NCBI RefSeq assembly: GCF_000183745.1
Contig: NC_014761.1
Span: 1 to 64,000 of the forward strand
DNA length: 64,000 nucleotides
DNA from: Oceanithermus profundus DSM 14977
GTDB taxonomy: Bacteria; Deinococcota; Deinococci; Deinococcales; Marinithermaceae
Reading direction: 5' to 3'
Shown here: positions 10,072-17,746 of the stretch, one piece after another
Layout of the letters: each line of letters starts with the position of its first letter
Position numbering within the stretch: the stretch's first letter is position 1
Translations under genes and position numbers: made by a program
Notes under the pieces: generated by a model
Seen by the model: the letters and a program-made list of their open reading frames with translations, nothing else
Databases searched by the model: none
Told to the model about the DNA's origin: nothing

Positions 10072-11139
10072 ATGAACGAATCCCCACAGCAAAAAGTCAA
10101 GCCCGCGGACTGGGTTCCCCTGGTCCGCCCCTTCGCCCGGCCGCAGGCCTGGCGCAGCCTCGCGCAGGTGCTGACCAGCTACCTGCCCTTCCTGACCCTG
10201 TGGTACCTGGCCTACCGCGCGCTCGAGGTGCACTGGGGTCTGACCCTGGCGCTCGACCTCGCCGCCGCCTTCTTCCTGGTGCGCATCTTCATCCTGCAGC
10301 ACGACGCCGGCCACGGCTCCTTCTTCAAGAACCCCCGCGCCAACGACGTGCTGGGCTTCGTGAGCGGGGTGCTCACCCTGACCCCCTACGGCTACTGGCA
10401 GCACGCCCACGCGCGGCACCACGCCACCAGCGGCAACCTCGACAAGCGCGGCGTCGGCGACATCTACACGATGACGACCGAGGAGTACCTGGCGGCCACC
10501 CCCTGGCAACGCTTCAGCTACCGCGTCTACCGCAACCCCTTCGTGATGTTCCTGATCGGACCGATCTGGGTCTTCATGCTCAGCTACCGCCTCCCGCTCG
10601 GCTACGGCGGCGACAAGCCGAAGGTGCGCGCCAGCGTCTGGTGGACCAACCTCGCGCTGGCCGGCCTGGTGGCCTTCGTCTTCGCCGTCTTCGGCTGGAA
10701 GGCCTTCCTGCTCGTCTACCTGCCCGTCCAGTACTTCGCCGCGATGATCGGCATCTTCCTCTTCTACGTCCAGCACCAGTTCGAGGACGCTTACTGGGAG
10801 CCCGACCCCCGCTGGGAGTACCTGAAGGCGGCGATGGAGGGCAGCACCTACCTCAAGCTGCCGCGCCTGCTGCAGTGGCTGACCGGCAACATCGGGCTGC
10901 ACCACGTGCACCACCTGGCCCCGAAGATCCCCAACTACCGCCTGCAGGAGGCCCACGACCGCATCGAGCTGATGAAGGCCGCCCCCACGGTCACCCTCGG
11001 CGACGCCTTCAAGATCGCCTTCGCCGACCTGCACCTCTACGACGCCGGCCAGGACCGCCTCGTCGGTTTCCGCGAGGTGGCGGCGCAGGCCCGCGCCGCG
11101 GACCGCGAGCGCACCCGCGGCGAGCGCACCGTCCAGTAA
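10072..11139 (+). CDS. Fatty-acid desaturase, membrane di-iron type
   Basis: A 355-aa integral membrane oxygenase-like protein with the three histidine boxes of acyl-lipid desaturases: HDAGH (about residue 80), HARHH (about 115) and HHVHH (about 285). Several membrane spans lie around them (SYLPFLTLWYLAYR, LAGLVAFVFAVF, FLLVYLPVQYFAAMIGIFLFYV). It would introduce a double bond into membrane acyl chains. GGAG at about 10062 precedes ATG 10072, and TATACT (10022-10027) is a possible -10, so unlike its neighbours this transcript has a leader. A strong intrinsic terminator follows at 11161. Confidence 0.92.
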   Translation: MNESPQQKVKPADWVPLVRPFARPQAWRSLAQVLTSYLPFLTLWYLAYRALEVHWGLTLALDLAAAFFLVRIFILQHDAGHGSFFKNPRANDVLGFVSGVLTLTPYGYWQHAHARHHATSGNLDKRGVGDIYTMTTEEYLAATPWQRFSYRVYRNPFVMFLIGPIWVFMLSYRLPLGYGGDKPKVRASVWWTNLALAGLVAFVFAVFGWKAFLLVYLPVQYFAAMIGIFLFYVQHQFEDAYWEPDPRWEYLKAAMEGSTYLKLPRLLQWLTGNIGLHHVHHLAPKIPNYRLQEAHDRIELMKAAPTVTLGDAFKIAFADLHLYDAGQDRLVGFREVAAQARAADRERTRGERTVQ

Positions 11140-11160
11140 ACGCCCCGGTCTCGGGAAGAA

Positions 11161-11186
11161 AACCGCCGGTCTGCGGCGGTTTTTTC
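11161..11186 (+). terminator. Intrinsic terminator after the desaturase gene
   Basis: Perfect 8-bp stem AACCGCCG / CGGCGGTT (11161-11168 with 11174-11181), 5-nt loop, followed by a run of T. It lies 21 bp after the desaturase stop. Confidence 0.9.
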
Positions 11187-11246
11187 GTGGCTACGCGCAC
11201 GCTTTAGCGCGCGCGGATGCATCTCCTGGTGCATACCTGCATGTCG

Positions 11247-11255
11247 TGGTATACT
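11247..11255 (+). promoter_or_regulatory. Extended -10 promoter feeding directly into a terminator
   Basis: TGGTATACT matches an extended -10 (TGN plus TATACT, -10 at 11250-11255). No good -35 is seen. The predicted start near 11262 lies only about 7 nt before the terminator stem, and no + strand gene follows, so any transcript would be about 34 nt. Confidence 0.4.
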
Positions 11256-11268
11256 GTGTCTTGTCAAT

Positions 11269-11295
11269 AGGCGGAATCCCGGTCCGCCTTTTTTC
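11269..11295 (+). terminator. Second intrinsic terminator
   Basis: AGGCGGA and TCCGCCT pair around a 7-nt loop (ATCCCGG), followed by TTTTTCTTTT. The T-run is on the + strand only, so it does not serve the convergent TRIC-type gene ending at 11308. Confidence 0.8.
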
Positions 11296-11307
11296 TTTTG
11301 GCGCCGC

Positions 11308-11895
11308 CTAGCGCGGCGTCGGCAGCACCAGGCCCAACGCGCGGCTGCCGAGCCGCAGCAGCACCGCGGCCGTCGCGGCGGCCGCCAGGGCGTAGGGCCC
11401 GGGGCCGAGCAGGTAGTAGAGCGCGGCCCCGCCCGCGGCGGCGGTCGCGTACCAGTCGCCGGCGCGGTAGAAGACGCCCGGCACCTGCTGGGTCAGCAGG
11501 TCGCGCAGCACCCCGCCGCCGACGCCGCTCGTCATCCCCGCGAAGACGACGCCCCAGAAGCCGAGGCCGGCCTCGAGCCCGCTGGCCGCGCCCAGCGCCG
11601 CGAAGACGCCGAGGCCCAGGGTGTCGAGCAGGTAGAGCGCCCGCCCCAGCCGCCGCACGGCGCGGTGCAGGAAGAAGACCCCCGCGCCCACCAGGGCCAC
11701 GGTCCAGAGCAGGGCCTCGTCCGAAAGCGCCGCCGGCGGCAGCCGCCCCACGACCAGGTCGCGCACCGAGCCGCCGCCCACGGCGGTGATGCCGGCGACG
11801 AGCAGCACGCCCACGAGGTCGTAGCGCTTCCGCACGCCCTCAAGCGCGCCGCCCGCGGCGAAGGCCAGGGTGCCGAGCCAGACCCAGAACTCCAC
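11308..11895 (-). CDS. TRIC/UPF0126-type membrane channel protein
   Basis: A 195-aa polytopic membrane protein with an internal duplication: each half carries a glycine-rich motif, GGGSVRDLVVGRLP and GVGGGVLRDLLTQQVP, diagnostic of the UPF0126 family, whose members are related to trimeric intracellular cation channels. About seven hydrophobic spans are visible. Expected location is the cytoplasmic membrane, with a role in K+ or other cation permeation by family analogy. GTG at 11895 is preferred; CACAAT (plus ATTGTG, 11902-11907) lies 6 nt upstream as a leaderless-type -10. Confidence 0.85.
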   Translation of the reverse strand: MEFWVWLGTLAFAAGGALEGVRKRYDLVGVLLVAGITAVGGGSVRDLVVGRLPPAALSDEALLWTVALVGAGVFFLHRAVRRLGRALYLLDTLGLGVFAALGAASGLEAGLGFWGVVFAGMTSGVGGGVLRDLLTQQVPGVFYRAGDWYATAAAGGAALYYLLGPGPYALAAAATAAVLLRLGSRALGLVLPTPR

Positions 11896-11935
11896 GGGCC
11901 CATTGTGGCACGGCCCCGGCACGCGGCGACGCCGG

Positions 11936-12661
11936 CTAGCCCGCGGGCTTGCTGCGCCGCGGGCGCAGCTCGATCACGCTGGGGATCACCCCGGTGTCGC
12001 TTTCCAGCACGTAGAGCACGGTCTCGGCCACGTCGGTGGGCTGGATCTTCCAGTCGGCGTCGGCGCGCGCGCTCGAGAAGGTGGTGTTCACCGAGCCCGG
12101 CAGGATCGTGCTCACGCGCACGCCCCGGGGGCGCAGGTCGTGCAGGCTGGCCTCGGCCAGGCCCAGCAGGCCGAACTTGCTGGCGTTGTAGGCCGCGCCG
12201 CCGGCGAAGGCGTAGCGGCCCGCCAGCGAGCCGATGTGGACGATGGTGCCGCGCTGCTCGCGCAGCATCGTCGGGAGGACCGCGCGCATGGCGTAGAAGG
12301 CGCCGTCGAGGTTGGTCGCGCGCACCCGCGCCCAGTCGTCCTCGGAAAGCTCCCACACGGGGCCGAAGACCCCCACGCCGGCACTGTTCACCAGCGCCCA
12401 GACGGGGCCGAAGGCGGCCTCCAGCCGCTCCACCGCCGCAACCAGGTCGTCCGGACGGGTGACGTCGCCGGGCAGGGGGATCGCGGCGCCGCCCGACTCG
12501 GGGTAGACGAGCTCGCGGGCCAGGTCCTCGAGGGCTTCGCGTCCGCGCGCGAAGAGGCCCACCTTGGCGCCGCGCCAGGCCAGCGCCCGCGCCACCGCCT
12601 CGCCGATGCCGCGGCTGGCCCCGGTGACGAGCACCGCCTTGCCGCGCACCACGCTAGCCAC
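11936..12661 (-). CDS. Short-chain dehydrogenase/reductase
   Basis: Classical SDR of 241 aa. The nucleotide-binding TGASRGIG motif is near residue 14, ARGRE after beta-2 favours NADP(H), NSAG is around residue 92, the catalytic serine is in HIGSLAG, and the Tyr/Lys pair is in YNASK. Substrate unknown. GTG at 12661 lies inside the last codons of the cupin gene; GTG at 12652 or 12649 are alternative starts. It forms a tight operon with the cupin and the 91-aa gene upstream. Start uncertain, family certain. Confidence 0.88.
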   Translation of the reverse strand: MASVVRGKAVLVTGASRGIGEAVARALAWRGAKVGLFARGREALEDLARELVYPESGGAAIPLPGDVTRPDDLVAAVERLEAAFGPVWALVNSAGVGVFGPVWELSEDDWARVRATNLDGAFYAMRAVLPTMLREQRGTIVHIGSLAGRYAFAGGAAYNASKFGLLGLAEASLHDLRPRGVRVSTILPGSVNTTFSSARADADWKIQPTDVAETVLYVLESDTGVIPSVIELRPRRSKPAG

Positions 12662-12989
12662 CGAAGCGTTCCAACAGGTCGGGGCGGACGGGGCTGAAGA
12701 CGTCGAGGACCACGCTGGGCTCGAGCGCCCGCACCGCGTGCGTCGCGCCCCCGGGAATCCAGACGGCCTCGCCGGCGGCCACCTCGCAGACCTCGTCCTC
12801 GATCTGAAAGGCCAGCCGCCCCGAGAGCACGTAGGTGATCTGCTCCTCGGGGTGGCTGTGCTCGGGCACGGTCACGCCGTGGTCGAGCACCACGTGGTTG
12901 AGCATCGTCTGCCGGCCGCCGAAGGCCGCGGCGCGGGCTCCGGGGAAGAGCTCGCCGTGGGGGCTTCCCTCCAGGTCCTTGCGTTTCAT
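12654..12989 (-). CDS. Small cupin-domain protein
   Basis: A 111-aa single-domain cupin. Metal-binding motif 1 is visible as HSHPEEQITYVLSGRL (two His and a Glu), motif 2 as WIPGGATHAV with the last histidine. Such stand-alone cupins include oxygenases, isomerases and sugar-binding proteins; substrate unknown. ATG at 12989 follows AAGGAG by 5 nt, and its ATGA overlaps the stop of the 91-aa gene, indicating coupling. The SDR gene begins before this gene ends. Confidence 0.85.
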   Translation of the reverse strand: MKRKDLEGSPHGELFPGARAAAFGGRQTMLNHVVLDHGVTVPEHSHPEEQITYVLSGRLAFQIEDEVCEVAAGEAVWIPGGATHAVRALEPSVVLDVFSPVRPDLLERFGG

Positions 12990-13261
12990 GTCCACTCCTT
13001 GATGGGCACGAGTTCGCCGCCCTCGCAGGCCTTTCGCACCACCCGGGCGCGGCGGTCGAACCAGATCTCGAGCACCGCCCGGTCGAGGCTCTCGGGAGCG
13101 ACGATCACCTTGCGCACGTAGTAACCCTCGGCCGTGGGGCTGAGCTCGCTGGCGCGGGAGATGCGCAGCGGCACGACCTCGCCGCTCTTCTCGGTGCGCA
13201 CCCGCACCCAGTAGGCCATGCCCTCGGGTTTGACGTGCGGATCGGGTTTGCGGAAGAACAT
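12986..13261 (-). CDS. Hypothetical protein, 91 aa
   Basis: A 91-aa soluble protein beginning MFFRKPDPHVKPEG and ending LVPIKEWT, with alternating polar/hydrophobic segments suggesting a beta-rich fold. No recognised domain. Its TGA is inside the ATGA start of the cupin gene, and its 3' end carries the cupin ribosome site, so both are coexpressed with the SDR. The M20 peptidase gene lies 14 bp downstream on the same strand side of the start. Function unknown. Confidence 0.65.
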   Translation of the reverse strand: MFFRKPDPHVKPEGMAYWVRVRTEKSGEVVPLRISRASELSPTAEGYYVRKVIVAPESLDRAVLEIWFDRRARVVRKACEGGELVPIKEWT

Positions 13262-13275
13262 CTCGCCTCAGTCTA

Positions 13276-14424
13276 CTAGGCGTCGCGCACCAGGCGGGTG
13301 AGCAGCTCGGCCAAAAGCGCCATGCGCCGGGGCAGCTCGGCGGTGACGATGCGCTCGCTCAGCTGGTGGGCGTCCGCCCCCATCGCCCCCAGGCCGTCGA
13401 GGGTGGGCACCCCCAGGTTGGCGGTGAAGTTGCCGTCGGAGCCGCCGCCCACCTTGCCGGGCTTCGAGTCGAAGCCGAGGTCGCGCGCCACGCCGCGGGC
13501 CAGTTCGAACAGCGCCAGGCTCTCGGGGGTGGGCTCCATCGGCGGGCGGTTGAGGCCGCCCTCGAGCTCGAGGCGCGCCCCCGGCTGCACCGGCTCGAGC
13601 GCCCGCATGAAGCGGTCCACCCGCTCGGCCTCTTCGAGCGTCCAAGCGCGCAGGTCCACGAGCACCTCGGCGTAGTCGGCCACCACGTTGCCGGCCGTGC
13701 CGCCGCGGGCCACGTTGGGGCCCAGGGTGGTGCCCTTCTCCAGGTCCTGGGCCTCGACGACGCGCAGCACCTGGTGCGCCGCCTCGACGATGGCGTTCAC
13801 CCCCTTCTCGGGCTCGACCCCCTGGTGGGCGGCCTTGCCGTGGACGCGCAGCTTGTACCAGCCCACGCCCTTGCGGTGCACCTTGAGGTCGCCGGCGCCG
13901 GTGGGGGGCTCGAGCACCAGTGCGTAGTCGGCGCCGCGGGCGGCGTCCTCGATGAAGATGCGCGAGGTCACCGAGCCCACCTCTTCGTCGGGGGTGAGCA
14001 GCACCTCCAGGTTGGGGTGTTCGGCCCCCGAGTCGCCCAGGTAGCGCAGCGCCCAGAGGATGAAGAGCAGCCCCGCCTTCATGTCGTAGACGCCCGGACC
14101 GTAGATCCGGCCGCGCTCCTCGCGCCACAGCTTCTTCCACGAGCCCACCGGGTGCACGGTGTCGTAGTGGGCGAGCAGCAGCACCCGCGGCCCGCTGCCG
14201 CGGCGGAAGAGGCGCAGCACCGCGCCGGCCTCGGTCTCGAAGCGGCGCAGCTCGCCCAGCCCCGCGAACTGGGTCTGCAGCCACAGCGCCGCCTTCTTGA
14301 TCCCGGGCAGGTGGTGGGTGGGCGACTCGATCTCGACCAGCTCGCGCAGGTCGGTCAGGTAGGCGTCCAGGTGGCGTTCGAAGTATGCGAGGGTGTCTTG
14401 GGCACGTGCCTGCGCTGACATCAC
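13276..14424 (-). CDS. M20-family metallopeptidase (carboxypeptidase G2-like)
   Basis: Zinc-dependent exopeptidase or deacylase of 382 aa. Motifs in order: LLLAHYDTVHP (first zinc His, catalytic-type Asp), GPGVYDMKAG (bridging Asp), LLTPDEEVGS (general-base Glu and zinc Glu), then the dimerisation domain with VHGKAAHQGVEPEKGVNA, and GGGSDGNFTANLGVPTLDGLG near the end. This set resembles glutamate carboxypeptidase/CPG2. Cytoplasmic, no signal peptide. GTG at 14424 is 6 nt after TATCGT (plus ACGATA, 14431-14436); the ATG at 14421 is an alternative. Confidence 0.9.
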   Translation of the reverse strand: MMSAQARAQDTLAYFERHLDAYLTDLRELVEIESPTHHLPGIKKAALWLQTQFAGLGELRRFETEAGAVLRLFRRGSGPRVLLLAHYDTVHPVGSWKKLWREERGRIYGPGVYDMKAGLLFILWALRYLGDSGAEHPNLEVLLTPDEEVGSVTSRIFIEDAARGADYALVLEPPTGAGDLKVHRKGVGWYKLRVHGKAAHQGVEPEKGVNAIVEAAHQVLRVVEAQDLEKGTTLGPNVARGGTAGNVVADYAEVLVDLRAWTLEEAERVDRFMRALEPVQPGARLELEGGLNRPPMEPTPESLALFELARGVARDLGFDSKPGKVGGGSDGNFTANLGVPTLDGLGAMGADAHQLSERIVTAELPRRMALLAELLTRLVRDA

Positions 14425-14445
14425 GTCTTCACGATACTGCAGTTC

Positions 14446-15561
14446 TCAGGCGATGTCCCGGAGCGTTTCCTCGATCAGCCAGTCCACCACGGCGCGCAGG
14501 TCGCCGGTCTCCTGGTAGATGGCCAGCTGCCGGTCGGCGGCGGTGCCGCGGTCGAGGATGGTGTAGACGTGCTCCACCGCCCAGCGGCTGTCCAGGTCGT
14601 CGAGGACGTCGTCCACGAACTCGACGAGCTCGACGAGCAGGTCGCGGGCCCACTTCTCGCGGCGCTCGCCGAAGTCGATCAGCTTGCCGTCGAGGCCGTA
14701 GCGCGCGGCGCGCCAGACGTTCTCCTCGATCAGCGGGGTGGGGTACTGGCGGAAGGTGACGTTGTCGCGCCGCATCAGCCAGTGCTTGTAGATCAGCGCC
14801 TGGGCCAGCGCCGCGATGGCGATGGCGTCGCGGGGGTTGGTGGCCAGGTCGGTGGCCCGGAACTCGATCGTCGGGTAGCGGTGGTGGGCCCGCATCGCCC
14901 ACCAGATGCGCGAGGCGTCCTGGATGGAGCCGGTCTCGATCAGGACCTCGACGAAGTGCTGGTAGTCGGAGTAGCTGGAGAAGGTGGCGGGGATGCCGGT
15001 GCGCGGCAGGCCGCGCCAGATGAGGCTGCGGTAGCTCTTGAGGCCGGTGACGCGGCCGCGCCACAGCGGGCTCGAGACCGAGAGGGCCAGCAGGTGGGGG
15101 AGCATGTAGCGCAGGGTGTTGATGGCGTCGACGCGGAACTCGTCGTCGTCCCCCGCCCCCACGTGGACGTGGGTGCCGAAGATGAGCAGGGCGCGCACCG
15201 CGTCCTGGAACTCGCCCAGGAGCTCCACGTAGCGGTCCTTCTGGGTGATGGGCACGTCCTCCCACAGCGCGAAGGGGTGGGTGCCGGCGGCGACGATGCG
15301 GGCCCCCTTGGCCGCGGCCAGCTGGGCCACCTCGCGCCGCATCTCCACGAGCATGCCGTAGGCCTCGCGGATGTTGGCCGCGGGCGGGGTGCCGATCTCG
15401 ACCATCGCCTGGTGCAGCTCGGGGTTGAGCAGCTGCTTGAGCGCGAGGGGGGCCTCCCCCAGCACCTCGGAGGCCACCGGGGCCAGGTCGCGGGTCTCCG
15501 GATCGATCAGCTGGTATTCTTCCTCGATGCCCACGGTCAGGGGCGGCGCACCCTCGTGCAT
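14446..15561 (-). CDS. Carboxylate-amine ligase, GCS2 (YbdK) type
   Basis: A 371-aa member of the glutamate-cysteine ligase 2 family: VGIEEEYQLID at the N-terminus, MVEIGTPPAANI, LLIFGTHVHVGAG in the middle, and YPTIEFRATDLATNP. The family makes gamma-glutamyl-type amide bonds using ATP; whether this one makes gamma-glutamylcysteine or another amide cannot be told. GGAGG stands 7 nt before ATG 15561; the ATG at 15567 abuts the ribosome site. TAAAAT upstream (plus ATTTTA near 15588) is a possible -10. An apparent longer frame extending upstream to 16968 runs antisense to purA and is not real. Divergent from purA. Confidence 0.88.
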   Translation of the reverse strand: MHEGAPPLTVGIEEEYQLIDPETRDLAPVASEVLGEAPLALKQLLNPELHQAMVEIGTPPAANIREAYGMLVEMRREVAQLAAAKGARIVAAGTHPFALWEDVPITQKDRYVELLGEFQDAVRALLIFGTHVHVGAGDDDEFRVDAINTLRYMLPHLLALSVSSPLWRGRVTGLKSYRSLIWRGLPRTGIPATFSSYSDYQHFVEVLIETGSIQDASRIWWAMRAHHRYPTIEFRATDLATNPRDAIAIAALAQALIYKHWLMRRDNVTFRQYPTPLIEENVWRAARYGLDGKLIDFGERREKWARDLLVELVEFVDDVLDDLDSRWAVEHVYTILDRGTAADRQLAIYQETGDLRAVVDWLIEETLRDIA

Positions 15562-15687
15562 AACCATTCCTCCAAAACGGTTGGAGCATTTTACGGCAAA
15601 GGGCCAGGTTTGCGCAAACGCGCGCCCCCGCCCCGCGCGCTGCGCTGTATAGCTATGCACCGCGGGGTGGGGTAAGCTGGGGCCGTC

Positions 15688-16890
15688 ATGCCGGGAGTCG
15701 CGATCATAGGGGCCCAGTGGGGCGACGAGGGGAAGGGGAAGGTCACCGACGCGTTGGTGGCCCAGGCCGACTACGTGGTGCGCTTCCAGGGCGGGGCCAA
15801 CGCCGGACACACGGTCGTCGCCGGGGGGCACACCTTCAAGCTGCACCTGCTGCCGACGGGGGTGATCCACCCGCACGCGACGAGCGTGCTCGCCGACGGG
15901 ATGGTGGTCGACGCCGAGGCGTTCGCGGAAGAGCTCGCCGAGATCCGCCGGCTGGGCTTCGAGCCCCGGGTGCGCGTCTCCGAACGGGCGCACCTGGTGC
16001 TGCCGCACCACAAGTTCGTGGAGAGCAAGGGCAACTTCGTGGGCACCACCGGGCGCGGCATCGGCCCGGCCTACGCCGACCGCGCCCGCCGCGTGGGCAT
16101 CCGCGTCGGCGACCTGCTCGAGCCCGAGGTCCTCGCCGAGCGCGTGGAGCGCCTGCTCGCGGCCAAGCCCAACTCCACCGCGGGCGCCGGCTGGACGAGC
16201 GCGGCGCGGGCGCTCGAGGACCTGGAGCGGATGCGCGAGGTGCTGGGGCCCTTCGTGGCCGACACCGGCGCCGAGCTGCGCGCCGCCTGGAAGGCGGGGA
16301 AGAAGATCCTCTTCGAGGGGGCCCAGGGGACGATGCTCGACCTCAACTACGGCACCTACCCCTACGTGACCAGCAGCCACCCCAGCGTGGGCGGGATCGT
16401 CGTGGGCACCGGGCTCTCCCACAAGGCGGTGGGCAAGGTCTACGGCGTGGCCAAGGCCTACGCCACCCGGGTGGGCCACGGCCCCTTCCCCACCGAGCTC
16501 GAGGGCGAGCTCGCCGAGACGCTGCGGGAGAAGGGCGGCGAGTTCGGGGTGACCACCGGCCGCCCGCGGCGGGTGGGCTGGCTCGACCTGGTGGCCCTCA
16601 AGTACGCCGTGGACGTCAACGGCATGGACGGGATCGTGCTCACCAAGCTCGACGTGCTCTCGGGCTTCGAAGAGGTCAAGGTGGGCGTGGCCTACCGTGA
16701 GGACGGGAGCGTGGAGTACCGCACCATGAAGGGCTGGGGCGACCTCGCGGGGCTCGCCCGCCGCGAGGACCTGCCGCGGACGTTGCTCGACTACATCGAG
16801 TTCATCGAGGACGCGCTCGAGGTGCCGGTGGTGATGTTCTCGACCAGCCCCCGGCGCGAGGACACCTTCGGCAGCGTGAGCTGGGTGTAA
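15688..16890 (+). CDS. purA: Adenylosuccinate synthetase
   Basis: GTP-dependent first step from IMP to AMP. The 400-aa protein starts PGVAIIGAQWGDEGKGKVTD with the GDEGKGK nucleotide loop, followed by GGANAGHTV, TTGRGIGPAYADRARR, FEGAQGTMLDLNYGTYPYVTSS and TTGRPRRVGWLDLV, all expected in order. Slightly shorter than the E. coli enzyme but complete. ATG 15688 is 9 nt after TAAGCT (15673-15678), with little space for a ribosome site. Confidence 0.97.
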   Translation: MPGVAIIGAQWGDEGKGKVTDALVAQADYVVRFQGGANAGHTVVAGGHTFKLHLLPTGVIHPHATSVLADGMVVDAEAFAEELAEIRRLGFEPRVRVSERAHLVLPHHKFVESKGNFVGTTGRGIGPAYADRARRVGIRVGDLLEPEVLAERVERLLAAKPNSTAGAGWTSAARALEDLERMREVLGPFVADTGAELRAAWKAGKKILFEGAQGTMLDLNYGTYPYVTSSHPSVGGIVVGTGLSHKAVGKVYGVAKAYATRVGHGPFPTELEGELAETLREKGGEFGVTTGRPRRVGWLDLVALKYAVDVNGMDGIVLTKLDVLSGFEEVKVGVAYREDGSVEYRTMKGWGDLAGLARREDLPRTLLDYIEFIEDALEVPVVMFSTSPRREDTFGSVSWV

Positions 16891-16945
16891 GGGAAGCCCG
16901 CGGCCTGCGACGCTGCGGCGGACCCTTCGGCCGTAGACTGAGGCC

Positions 16946-17746
16946 ATGTACGACAGCCACGTGCACACCCCGCTGTGCCAGCACGCCGAGGGCGAGCCCG
17001 CGGCCTACCTGGCCGCGGCGCGGGAGCGGGGCCTGGCCGGCCTCGTCTTCACCGACCACAACCCCATGCCCCCCTGGTTCGACCCGAAAAGCCGCATGGG
17101 CGAGGCCCAGCTGCCGCTCTACCACCGCCTCGTCGAGGCGGTGCGGGCCCAGGCGCCCGACGGCTTCTACGTGGGGCTGGGGCTCGAGGCCGACTTCCAT
17201 CCCGGCACCGAGGCCTACGTGCGGGCCCAGCTCGAGGCCTACCCCTACGACTACGTGATTGGCTCGGTGCACTTCATCGGCGCCTGGCCCTTCGACCACC
17301 CCGACTTCGCCGCCGAGTTCGAGCGGCGCGACCGGCTCGAGGTCTACGCCGACTACTACGCCCTGGTCTACGCCGCCGCCGAGTCGGGCCTCTTCGACGC
17401 CATCGGCCACCTCGACCTGCCCAAGAAGTTCGGCCACCTCCCCCCGGAGGAGGCCTGGGACCTGGTCGAGGGGGTGCTGGGCGCGATCCGCGACGCCGGG
17501 ATCGCCCTGGACGTGAACACCGCCGGTTGGCGCAAGCCCGTGGGCGAGCTCTACCCCGCGCCCCGGATCTTGCGGCGCGCCCGCGAGCTGGGCGTCCCGG
17601 TGGTGCTCGGCTCCGACGCCCACGCCCCGGACGAGGTGGGGGCGCGCTTCGCGGAGGCGGCGGCGCTGCTGGCCGAGGCGGGCTACCGCGAGGCCTGGGT
17701 CTACAAGAACCGCAAGCCGGAGCCCTACCCGCTGGAGGCGCCGTGA
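16946..17746 (+). CDS. PHP-family histidinol-phosphatase
   Basis: A 266-aa PHP-domain phosphoesterase. Metal ligands appear in DSHVHTPLCQHAEG (HxH), VFTDHNPM, GLEADFHPG, GSVHFIG, GHLDLPKKF and GSDAHAPDEVG, the pattern of HisJ/HisK-type enzymes that dephosphorylate histidinol phosphate in Thermus-like organisms. No other histidine gene is nearby, so substrate assignment rests on family. ATG 16946 follows TAGACT (16934-16939) by 6 nt. Its TGA lies inside the GTGA start of the PolX-like gene, which has its own PHP domain. Confidence 0.85.
   Translation: MYDSHVHTPLCQHAEGEPAAYLAAARERGLAGLVFTDHNPMPPWFDPKSRMGEAQLPLYHRLVEAVRAQAPDGFYVGLGLEADFHPGTEAYVRAQLEAYPYDYVIGSVHFIGAWPFDHPDFAAEFERRDRLEVYADYYALVYAAAESGLFDAIGHLDLPKKFGHLPPEEAWDLVEGVLGAIRDAGIALDVNTAGWRKPVGELYPAPRILRRARELGVPVVLGSDAHAPDEVGARFAEAAALLAEAGYREAWVYKNRKPEPYPLEAP

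Noticed and set aside
15596-15660. TTTGCGCAAA and TATAGCTA palindromes in the GCS2-purA gap as operators
   Set aside because: Short, common in GC-rich intergenic DNA, and not matched to any known regulator; left out of the feature list.
14446-16968. A possible 840-aa extension of the GCS2-type gene reaching to 16968
   Set aside because: The extra N-terminal 470 codons are antisense to purA and show no motifs; a ribosome site precedes ATG 15561 and the family length fits 371 aa.
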